Positions 1-5,794 of a stretch of DNA of 10,111 nt are shown piece by piece. A program made the translations under genes and the position numbers. Source of the DNA: BRH-c25 sp964574195 (lineage in GTDB: Bacteria; Bacillota; Clostridia; Lutisporales; Lutisporaceae). The number at the start of each line of letters is the position of its first letter. Positions within the stretch are counted from its first letter, which is position 1. The notes beneath the pieces are model-generated. The model saw nothing but the letters and a program-made list of their open reading frames with translations, searched no databases and was not told the origin of the DNA. The DNA is taken from assembly GCA_964574195.1 (NCBI GenBank), contig CAZNMO010000171.1:1-10111 (forward strand), written 5' to 3'.

Positions 1-201
1 AAGCTGGTTTTGACCTTCCGGACCGAGGAAAAGCAGGTATCGTGCCTCAATACCTTTGTAACCTGCATGCCTGAGGAGTGGGGGGTACTTTTCTTCAAGC
101 AGCTTGCAACAAAACGGCCGGAGGAGTTTATGGAGGTAATACAAAAGTTTGATGCTTATGGGAAGATTGCCAGCAGGATATTCCAGGCACTTCAGTCCTG
201 A
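1..201 (+). CDS. C-terminal fragment of an unidentified protein (possibly an AAA+ ATPase)
   Basis: The frame is open from the first base of the window to a TGA at 199-201, so this is the 3' end of a gene that begins outside; 66 residues are visible. They contain a charged, probably helical tail (…KRPEEFMEVIQKFDAYGKIA…) and no recognisable motif, so the fragment itself does not show a function. The following gene starts 21 nt downstream in the same direction, which suggests an operon. Proteins of the DUF2201/VWA-like family, encoded next, are commonly preceded by a MoxR-like or other AAA+ ATPase gene. That is the only reason for the tentative ATPase suggestion. Coding status is fairly sure; identity is a guess from context. 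Confidence 0.6.
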   Translation, partial: KLVLTFRTEEKQVSCLNTFVTCMPEEWGVLFFKQLATKRPEEFMEVIQKFDAYGKIASRIFQALQS

Positions 202-222
202 TGAGAGGCGGGTGTAGCTGTT

Positions 223-1353
223 ATGAGAATGAATGACGCGATGCTGCATCTTTTGCTGAAGCAGCCCTTTTACGGATATGTGGCGGCTTCTGTAACTCCA
301 GCAGAGAGTGAAGAAGTATCAACGATACAAATGATCAATGAATCCGCACTTAAGCTGCTTTACAACAAAAAGTGGTTTGAAGCGCTTAAGGATGCAAACG
401 CCATTGGGGTGATAATCCATGAACTGCTGCACATTATTTTTCTCCACCCCTATAGAAGGGAAGGCAGGAACCTGCTTCTATGGACCGTAGCTTGTGATAT
501 GGCGGTAAATGAGCAGCTGCCGCTGGAACTGCTTACGGAGAATTCCATAACAGTTGAGAAGATAGCTTCAGAAATCAGGGAGAAACTACCACGGTCAAAA
601 AGCGCGGAATTCTACTATGAAGTAATAGTCAGAGAGGAGAGTCAGTTCAGCTTTTTTGAGGTCAATGATGAAATAAGGGTAACCTTGAAAAGTGGACTGG
701 AGCTTAAGGCAAACAGGCAGATGCCGGATGACAGCTCGGAAATCAACAAAAGCGCACTGAAAAGCATGATGTCAGAGCTTATGAAACAGGCACAGTTTGA
801 AGGTGAGATACCCAGTGGAGTAAGTATGTTGATATCAGATATTTACAGTGCTACCGACATTAATTGGAGAAATGTTCTAAGACGGTTTCTGACAGGCAAA
901 GGCAGGGTTACGAAATACAAGAGCTACAAGAAGGAATCCAGGCGATTTGAAAACCTTCCGGGCAACAAGCGTACACTGGGTCTGAACGCATTGATAGCCC
1001 TGGATGCAAGCGGCTCCATATCTGACAAGCAGCTTTCACTTTTTCATGGCGAGCTGTTGAAGATAAAAAAAATAACTGGAGCCAAGCTGCTTGTTACCCA
1101 GTTTGATACTGAATGTACCTTGCCTGTGGCTATAGAGCGGTATACCCGGGATAAGAAAAGAGTGAAAAATGGTGGAACAGATTACAGGCCAGTTTTTGAA
1201 ATGGCGGATGCCCTCGGTATGTCCCTGCTTGTTATTTTTACTGACGGTGAGGGTACGGCACCGGCTGAAGCAAACCAGAAAGTCATCTGGATGCTGCCTG
1301 CCAATGGAAAACGTCCGGCGAGCTATGGGCACTGTGTCAACTACCAGAAATAG
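223..1353 (+). CDS. DUF2201-type putative metallopeptidase with VWA-like domain
   Basis: The 376-aa protein has two parts. The N-terminal region (about residues 1-130) carries a zincin-type HELLH motif at 66-70, followed by a W-x(2)-ACDMAVN stretch at 87-96, as in the DUF2201 N-terminal putative metallopeptidase domain. The C-terminal region (about 250-376) is a von Willebrand A-like fold: the MIDAS motif DASGS is at 261-265, with further likely metal ligands in GGTD (319-320) and FTDGEG (340-344). The linker is rich in Lys and Arg (225-242). No signal peptide or membrane segment is seen, so it is probably cytosolic. In known families, VWA/MIDAS proteins of this sort act with an AAA+ ATPase as a metal-dependent remodelling pair; the substrate here is unknown. 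The start at 223 is preceded by a modest GGCGGGTG site; ATG at 229 is an alternative. Family assignment is good, but peptidase activity is not demonstrated for the family as far as I know. Confidence 0.85.
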   Translation: MRMNDAMLHLLLKQPFYGYVAASVTPAESEEVSTIQMINESALKLLYNKKWFEALKDANAIGVIIHELLHIIFLHPYRREGRNLLLWTVACDMAVNEQLPLELLTENSITVEKIASEIREKLPRSKSAEFYYEVIVREESQFSFFEVNDEIRVTLKSGLELKANRQMPDDSSEINKSALKSMMSELMKQAQFEGEIPSGVSMLISDIYSATDINWRNVLRRFLTGKGRVTKYKSYKKESRRFENLPGNKRTLGLNALIALDASGSISDKQLSLFHGELLKIKKITGAKLLVTQFDTECTLPVAIERYTRDKKRVKNGGTDYRPVFEMADALGMSLLVIFTDGEGTAPAEANQKVIWMLPANGKRPASYGHCVNYQK

Positions 1354-1357
1354 GAGG
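1352..1357 (+). promoter_or_regulatory. Ribosome binding site deciding a start at 1365
   Basis: AGGAGG lies immediately before two in-frame ATGs at 1359 and 1365. Spacing to the first is 1 nt and to the second 7 nt, so translation should begin at 1365. The site overlaps the TAG stop of the preceding gene (1351-1353), consistent with translational coupling. Confidence 0.75.
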
Positions 1358-1364
1358 TATGAGA

Positions 1365-1733
1365 ATGCTTGAACTGAAATTCTATATAGTGGGCGGGTAT
1401 ATAAAAATAGAGCAAAAGGCCTTTCTACAGGAAATGCTGGGCAAGGACAGCTGCCTCCGTCAGATATTGAACTGGAAGGGAACCGAAGGGTTTGGAGAAA
1501 AACACCCTTTGGTAGGTGAGCCGGATGAGAATGGAATAGTGACTATAAACTTTAATTTTACAGTTCATGTTGAGCTTGGGCAATCAGCTACAGACTTACT
1601 TGCCAAGCTTAAGGATAGATATGGGGATCGTGTCGGCGGCAAGATATGCTGTAGGTGGCTTGCAGGCTATAGTATGAGTAACTTTACTATTGACATGGAT
1701 TCGGAAAAGACTGAGCAGATATTTCAATATTAG
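1365..1733 (+). CDS. Hypothetical protein (122 aa)
   Basis: I do not recognise this protein. It begins MLELKFYIVGGYIKIEQKAF and is a mixed alpha/beta sequence of 122 residues with no signal peptide, membrane segment or obvious catalytic motif. There is a CC pair near residue 96-97 (KICCRW). The ribosome site AGGAGG overlaps the stop codon of the VWA-like gene, so the two are very likely co-transcribed and translationally coupled, and it may be an accessory or client of the ATPase/VWA pair. An upstream in-frame ATG at 1359 would add two residues (Met-Arg) but sits only 1 nt from the ribosome site. Coding status is supported by the strong ribosome site, operon position and protein-like composition. 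Confidence 0.75.
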   Translation: MLELKFYIVGGYIKIEQKAFLQEMLGKDSCLRQILNWKGTEGFGEKHPLVGEPDENGIVTINFNFTVHVELGQSATDLLAKLKDRYGDRVGGKICCRWLAGYSMSNFTIDMDSEKTEQIFQY

Positions 1734-1742
1734 AGAAAAATA

Positions 1743-1771
1743 TTTAATATTAATTATTAACATGATATAAT
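1743..1771 (+). promoter_or_regulatory. Extended -10 promoter for the HEQEH small protein
   Basis: TATAAT at 1766-1771 is preceded by TG at 1763-1764, giving a perfect extended -10 (TGaTATAAT). The -35 region at 17 bp (TTTAAT, 1743-1748) is poor, as is usual when an extended -10 is present. The surrounding spacer (1734-1810) is very A+T-rich. Transcription would start near 1778, leaving a leader of about 45 nt. Confidence 0.55.
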
Positions 1772-1823
1772 AGTATAAACAATAGGTATTATATATTATT
1801 CCGGTAATGAAGGGGAAATGCGT

Positions 1824-2345
1824 ATGTCTCTTCAGATAGGTTTGAACAACTATGGCAATATAAATCAGTATTCCGGATATGCCGGTGGTGCAGATGCAAC
1901 TGCTCCAGTTGGAAACACATCAACAAATGGACAGGTTCCGGGATCAATCAACATGCAGGATGACAAGCTTATGAAAAAAATAGGCGCTGTTGAGTGTAAG
2001 ACCTGTCAAAGTCGTAAGTATGTAGATGGCTCCGATGATCCGGGTGTATCCTTCAAAACTCCTACAAATGTATCAGTGGAAGGCTCCGGTTCGGCTGTTA
2101 TGGCTCATGAGCAGGAGCATGTTTCTAGGAATGCTGCAAAGGCGCAGCAGGAAGGCCGGAAGATAGTTTCACAGTCGGTCCAGATATATACTGATGTCTG
2201 TCCGGAATGTGGAAGGTCTTATACTTCCGGAGGAAAGACAACAACAGTTACCAAGGGGGATAACAGTAATAACGATTACTTTATGGAGAATATGAGAAAG
2301 TCAATGGGCAATTATTTCGGCAAGTATTTTGATGAAAAAGCATAA
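1824..2345 (+). CDS. Putative metalloprotease-like protein with HEQEH and two CxxC pairs
   Basis: The 173-aa protein has a Gly/Asn/Ser-rich N-terminus without a signal peptide. A CKTC pair follows, then a linker (…SVEGSGSAVMAHEQEHVSRN…) containing HEQEH, which fits the HExxH zincin pattern, and then a second pair CPEC. Counting from the upstream ATG at 1818, these are C60/C63, H97-E98-H101 and C128/C131. The arrangement recalls bacterial proteins annotated as the SprA-related or 'putative metalloprotease CJM1_0395' family; this identification is from memory and moderate. One zinc could sit at the two CxxC pairs and another at HExxH. AGGGG at 1811-1815 is 8 nt from ATG 1824 and only 2 nt from ATG 1818, so 1824 is preferred. 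The gene has its own promoter and a terminator directly at its stop codon, so it is probably monocistronic. Confidence 0.75.
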   Translation: MSLQIGLNNYGNINQYSGYAGGADATAPVGNTSTNGQVPGSINMQDDKLMKKIGAVECKTCQSRKYVDGSDDPGVSFKTPTNVSVEGSGSAVMAHEQEHVSRNAAKAQQEGRKIVSQSVQIYTDVCPECGRSYTSGGKTTTVTKGDNSNNDYFMENMRKSMGNYFGKYFDEKA

Positions 2346-2377
2346 ATGCTTCTTTCCAATTATGGAAAGAAGCATTT
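2344..2377. terminator. Bidirectional terminator hairpin between convergent genes
   Basis: A perfect 14-bp stem (AAATGCTTCTTTCC, 2344-2357, with its complement 2364-2377) encloses a 6-nt loop. It overlaps the TAA of the + strand gene and ends 3 nt before the stop of the - strand PLP gene. Flanking T-runs are short (CCTTT on the + side), but the stem itself is A/T-rimmed, so it can serve both convergent transcripts. Confidence 0.75.
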
Positions 2378-2380
2378 CCT

Positions 2381-3370
2381 TTAGAATCCGAAAAGATCTC
2401 CCTGTGGGAATAATCCGTATAAGCCTCCCGTATGAATAAAGAGTATATTCTTGTATTTGTTGAAGGTTCCCTTCTTAATTTCTTTTGTCAGTCCGTACAT
2501 GGCCTTTCCTGTATATACCGGATCAAGGATGATGCCTTCCAGCTTTGCCAGGTAGCTTATGAAATCCAGTTCTTCAGGACTGCTTAAAGCATAGCCCCTT
2601 CCAACGTAGCCGCCCACTATGTTTATCTTATCAAAATCGATATCGATCCCCGTATTCAAATATCCAATGCTCTCTTTGAGAATTTCAGGTATACGGGCCT
2701 CAAAATAGGCTTCATCGCCGCCTACGATAATACCATATACATCTGCAGTATTTCCATGGAGTTTGTTTGCTAGCCACAGCCCTGAATATGTGCCCCCGGA
2801 GCCTGTCGCAAGCACTATGCAGTCAAATTCTACATTCATTTCCTTTCCCTGAGACAGTATTTCTTCCATGGCTGTGTAATATCCGAAGCTGCCTATTCCA
2901 TTGGAAGCTCCCTCCGGGATTATGTAAGGCTTGAAACCCTGCTGCTCCATTTCCGCTTTAATGGCTTCCATTATCTCTCCTCTGCTATTGCTGTATTGAT
3001 CAGCTGTAATAAACCGTATTTCAGCACCCAGCAGCCTGTCAATCAGAAGATTGCCTTCGGGTTTGGTATCCTTTTCGCCTCTTAACACCAGACAGCTCTT
3101 TATTCCAAGCTTTGCAGCGGCTGCTGCGGTAGCGCGACAGTGATTGGACTGGATACCTCCGCAGGTTATCAGATAATCACAGCCCTTATCCAGGGCTTCC
3201 TTCACAGAGTATTCAAGCTTTCTGACCTTGTTGCCTGAAAGCTCTGTTCCTGTCTGGTCATCTCTTTTTATGTAGATATCCGGACCTCCGGCTGCCTTTG
3301 AAAGCTTTTCCAGCTTTTCTATCCTTGTCGGCAGGTTTGCCAGACGAAGTCTTTCGGGAATTCTTATCAT
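2381..3370 (-). CDS. D-cysteine desulfhydrase / ACC deaminase-family PLP enzyme
   Basis: This 329-aa fold-type II PLP enzyme is full length for the D-cysteine desulfhydrase/ACC deaminase family. The Schiff-base lysine is K48 in SGNKVRKLEY (45-54). The substrate-binding GGIQSNH is at 71-77, and the phosphate-binding loop ATGSGGTYSGL is at 188-198. In ACC deaminase the motif is DPVYEGK and the late motif HLGG; here they are DPVYTGK (283-289, Thr287) and HTGG (313-316, Thr314), as in E. coli DcyD. This favours D-cysteine desulfhydrase (D-cysteine to pyruvate, sulfide and ammonia), though other D-amino-acid substrates remain possible. It is cytosolic. A strong AGGAGG (3378-3383) lies 7 nt before the ATG, and a TATAAT on the minus strand at 3402-3407 is a possible -10 without a clear -35. 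It diverges from the TtcA-like gene, so the two share the 3371-3496 regulatory gap. Confidence 0.88.
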   Translation of the reverse strand: MIRIPERLRLANLPTRIEKLEKLSKAAGGPDIYIKRDDQTGTELSGNKVRKLEYSVKEALDKGCDYLITCGGIQSNHCRATAAAAAKLGIKSCLVLRGEKDTKPEGNLLIDRLLGAEIRFITADQYSNSRGEIMEAIKAEMEQQGFKPYIIPEGASNGIGSFGYYTAMEEILSQGKEMNVEFDCIVLATGSGGTYSGLWLANKLHGNTADVYGIIVGGDEAYFEARIPEILKESIGYLNTGIDIDFDKINIVGGYVGRGYALSSPEELDFISYLAKLEGIILDPVYTGKAMYGLTKEIKKGTFNKYKNILFIHTGGLYGLFPQGDLFGF

Positions 3371-3496
3371 GCTAAAGCCTCCTGAATAAATATTTGATTT
3401 AATTATAGCCTATATTTAGAATAAATTATATACTGTAAGAAGAATGCGGTACAATAGAGGTTCAATGCGACTAAAGCTAAGGAAGAGGTTATGCAA

Positions 3497-4390
3497 ATGA
3501 GTGATATAGCCGGAAAAGGCTGCGAAATACTGGTTCCCTTCAATGAAAGGAAACCGCTGGCAGACATTGAAAGAAGCCTTATAAAGAAATATAGGAAATA
3601 TCTGTGGAGTAAATTTATAAAAGCTATCAAGGATTTTCAGCTGGTTGAGGAAGGTGACCGGATAGCCGTCGGTGTATCCGGAGGCAAGGACAGCATGGTC
3701 ATGGCAAAGCTTTTCCAGGAACTGCAGAAGCATGGAGAGGTTCACTTTGATCTGGAATTCATAGCTATGGACCCGGGCTATCACAGCAACATAAAAGAGC
3801 TGCTGATAGACAACTGCAAATACCTGGATATTCCCATACATATGTTTGAGTCCGGTATATTTGAGGTAGTAGACAGGATAGCAAAGGATTACCCCTGCTA
3901 TATGTGCGCAAAGATGCGCAGGGGTGCTCTTTATTCTAAGGCCATGGAGCTGGGCTGCAACAAGCTGGCTCTGGGTCATCACTTCAACGATGTGATAGAA
4001 ACTACCATGCTGAATGTATTGTATACCGGCAGCTTCAAGACGATGTTGCCCAAGCTGCATTCCACCAATTTCAAGGGACTGGAGCTTATCAGGCCGCTAT
4101 ATTATGTGGAAGAGGAATATATTGAAAGGTTCACCCGAAGCAGCGGTATCTGGCCTCTTAACTGTGCTTGTATGGTAGCTGCCGAGAAGATTGCAAACAA
4201 GCGCTTTGAGGTGAAGGCACTCATAAATGAGCTTAAGGGGAAAATAGAAAATGTGGATACCAATATACTAAGAGCTACACAGAATGTAAACCTGGAAGCC
4301 ATACTGGGCTGGCATAAAGGCGGGAAGCATCATTCCTATCTGGACTTTTATGACGATGAAGCCTTGGAGGGTGGGGCTGAAGAAGAATAA
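3497..4390 (+). CDS. TtcA-like tRNA thiolation enzyme (PP-loop ATPase)
   Basis: The protein is an N-type PP-loop ATP pyrophosphatase of the TtcA/TilS group. With numbering from the ATG at 3491, the PP-loop SGGKDS is at 63-68 and PCYMCAKMRRG at 135-145 supplies two cysteines (C136, C139). The TtcA signature LGHHFNDVIETTMLN spans 161-175, and a further LNCAC (C225, C227) follows. E. coli TtcA holds a [4Fe-4S] cluster with three such cysteines and makes 2-thiocytidine at tRNA position 32; the same role, or thiolation of a related tRNA base, is likely. A Firmicutes-type N-terminal extension of about 50 residues precedes the PP-loop domain, and the C-terminus is acidic. GAGG at 3485-3488 is 8 nt from ATG 3497 and 2 nt from ATG 3491, so 3497 is preferred. 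A weak TACAAT -10 candidate lies at 3450-3455. The family is clear; the exact modification is inferred. Confidence 0.85.
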   Translation: MSDIAGKGCEILVPFNERKPLADIERSLIKKYRKYLWSKFIKAIKDFQLVEEGDRIAVGVSGGKDSMVMAKLFQELQKHGEVHFDLEFIAMDPGYHSNIKELLIDNCKYLDIPIHMFESGIFEVVDRIAKDYPCYMCAKMRRGALYSKAMELGCNKLALGHHFNDVIETTMLNVLYTGSFKTMLPKLHSTNFKGLELIRPLYYVEEEYIERFTRSSGIWPLNCACMVAAEKIANKRFEVKALINELKGKIENVDTNILRATQNVNLEAILGWHKGGKHHSYLDFYDDEALEGGAEEE

Positions 4391-4420
4391 AAAAGGGCTG
4401 TTTTACAACAGCTCCTTTTT
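4389..4420. terminator. Bidirectional intrinsic terminator
   Basis: GGGCTGTT (4395-4402) pairs with AACAGC-T-CC (4407-4415, one bulged T) around a TTAC loop. An A-run (4389-4394) and a T-run (4416-4420) flank the stem on opposite sides, giving a U-tract in both directions. It ends the TtcA-like transcript on the + strand and the 52-aa gene's transcript on the - strand. The last T is the first base of the latter's stop codon. Confidence 0.85.
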
Positions 4421-4578
4421 CAGTGCCAGCTGCCGTCCGCTTTGTCGCGCTTATAGGCTATCAGCACTACTTCACCGCCGATTTGCTCTCCCAGCTGGTT
4501 TTCAAATTCCGTGAGCAGTTGAACTGCTTTCTTGTTGTCCTTGACCTCCGCTAGCTGGAAATGTTCTTCCATACCCAT
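4420..4578 (-). CDS. Small hypothetical protein (52 aa)
   Basis: A 52-codon frame reads MGMEEHFQLAEVKDNKKAVQ at its start and ends ADGSWH. It is soluble and charged, with a predicted helix (about 15-32, KKAVQLLTEFENQL) followed by a strand (EVVLIAYKR, 36-44). There is no signal peptide, membrane segment or cysteine. GGAGG at 4586-4590 is exactly 7 nt from the ATG. A possible promoter lies at 4642-4670, and a shared bidirectional terminator sits at the stop codon. Together the ribosome site, the terminator and the absence of any overlapping gene make this a convincing small gene. I do not recognise its family. The lack of cysteines and basic clusters argues against a zinc finger or DNA-binding role. 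Confidence 0.75.
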   Translation of the reverse strand: MGMEEHFQLAEVKDNKKAVQLLTEFENQLGEQIGGEVVLIAYKRDKADGSWH

Positions 4579-4641
4579 ATGTATTCCTCCCATGTTTGTG
4601 CTATTTGCATTTCACTTTATTCTCTGCTGTTCTGAATAAAT

Positions 4642-4670
4642 TATGTAATCTTTCACTTCACCAACAGCAA
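4642..4670 (-). promoter_or_regulatory. Possible promoter of the 52-aa gene
   Basis: On the minus strand TTGCTG (4665-4670) and TACATA (4642-4647) are separated by 17 bp and lie 64 nt upstream of the ATG. Both hexamers are imperfect. The 4579-4688 gap holds nothing else I can recognise; no convincing terminator follows the phospholipase-like gene, so read-through is also possible. Confidence 0.3.
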
Positions 4671-4688
4671 TCTGGCTTGAAAGTCATA

Positions 4689-5678
4689 TCATTCATATAT
4701 ACAGTCATATATCACAAATGCAGTATCAAGAGCGCAGTCCATTCCAGTTAAAAAAGACCGGTTGCCGATCAGGCCCAATACCTTTTCGATACCAATGTCA
4801 GCATAGATGTATCTGATGATCTCAACACAGAGTGACGAAGCCTCTCTGGCAGCGGCTTCGAACATCTCAGGAAAGGAATCGGTGAGTGATGAGGCTTGGT
4901 CCCAGGGCAGGTGCCATGTGCTGTGCTGCAGATTCAGTATGTCTTTGCCCTTATTTATTTTCAAGGGAAGTATCATGCTCGAAAAAAGAGGCGGTTTATT
5001 AAGGAGCTTTTCAGCCTTTTCCACCAGAAGCTTTTTAAAGCCGGTACTGTCCTTGAGTGCCGAAGCTATATCGGCAATATCGTTGACAGCCCTGCATACG
5101 GTGACTTCAGCCAGGTTTTCGCCATATACCCTGGCGAATAAGTCTGAGTACATTTTGCCAATTGCTGCGATGGCTTGTGCCGGTATCCTGATTTGCTGGG
5201 AAGCATTAAAACGGGGTGGAGTCTTCCCTAACTCCCTTTCAAGCATCAAAACATCCAGTTCGGATTCAAACCTCCTATGATAGCAGGTATATTTGGGGGT
5301 ATAGCTCTCGCCTTCCCTGACAAAGCCGGTTTTGTAGAAAATATATGGATGGGTGTGGCAATCCAGTATATAGTGACATACATAACCACAGAGATATGCA
5401 GTCAGAGTGCCCTTGGAGGCTTTATCAGCTGCTTTTGCATACATCAGGGCTTCCTTCATGAAAGCTCCTGTTTTTTCATTATGCAATCTTTCTCCTGATT
5501 CCGGGATGCCCATACTCTTTGTCCAAGGCCATGCCCCATAATAGAACAGGATATCGGGGCCTTGGGTACCGAGATTGAAGGCATTCCGGCAGTTTTCTAT
5601 AAAGCTGCTTGTATGCTTGTCATCAACAAACTCCAGCATTTTGTTTCCACAAAGATAATGTGTTATTAATGCAGGCAT
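4689..5678 (-). CDS. Zinc-dependent phospholipase C-like protein
   Basis: The 329-aa protein matches the Zn_dep_PLPC family (PF00882 type) in its N-terminal 150 residues. The likely zinc ligands are spread as in the family: H7 (ALITHY), D42 (GTQGPDILFY), H66, the cluster CHYILDCHTHP (101-111; H102, D106, H108, H110) and H134/E138 (YHRRFESE). Unlike secreted clostridial phospholipase C it has no signal peptide, so it is probably intracellular, and it lacks a recognisable C-terminal membrane-binding domain; the remaining 180 residues are helical. The start at 5678 is chosen because AAGGAG (5686-5691) is 7 nt upstream; a longer frame to 5711 lacks a ribosome site. A weak TTATTA/TATGAT pair with 15-bp spacing (5707-5733) is a possible promoter. 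The phospholipid or phosphoester substrate is not determinable from sequence. Confidence 0.85.
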   Translation of the reverse strand: MPALITHYLCGNKMLEFVDDKHTSSFIENCRNAFNLGTQGPDILFYYGAWPWTKSMGIPESGERLHNEKTGAFMKEALMYAKAADKASKGTLTAYLCGYVCHYILDCHTHPYIFYKTGFVREGESYTPKYTCYHRRFESELDVLMLERELGKTPPRFNASQQIRIPAQAIAAIGKMYSDLFARVYGENLAEVTVCRAVNDIADIASALKDSTGFKKLLVEKAEKLLNKPPLFSSMILPLKINKGKDILNLQHSTWHLPWDQASSLTDSFPEMFEAAAREASSLCVEIIRYIYADIGIEKVLGLIGNRSFLTGMDCALDTAFVIYDCIYE

Positions 5679-5762
5679 ATTTTCACTCCTTCTTTGATCT
5701 ATATATATCATAGCTCTTTTATAACACTAATAACAGTGGGAGTTGAAGGTTTTCCAGCCTAT

Positions 5763-5794
5763 AAAAAGGTTCCATGCTATACCTGCATGGAACC
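5763..5794 (-). terminator. Intrinsic terminator of the MFS gene, overlapping its stop codon
   Basis: On the minus strand a perfect 10-bp stem GGTTCCATGC (5785-5794, with its partner at 5768-5777) and a 7-nt loop are followed by TTTTTAT. The TAG stop (5777-5779) lies in the loop and at the foot of the second arm, so the hairpin is partly inside the coding region. Confidence 0.85.

Noticed and set aside
1741..1765. A+T-only inverted repeats considered as a terminator after the 122-aa gene
   Set aside because: The stems have no G-C pairs and would be unstable; the stretch is better explained as promoter DNA.
3416..4060. 214-codon minus-strand frame opposite the TtcA-like gene
   Set aside because: It is the shadow of a clear PP-loop enzyme, and it also runs into the promoter gap.
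4807..5280. Long plus-strand frames opposite the phospholipase-like gene (also 4896-5141 and 5277-5498)
   Set aside because: They lie antisense to a well-supported zinc enzyme, with no ribosome site and no family resemblance.
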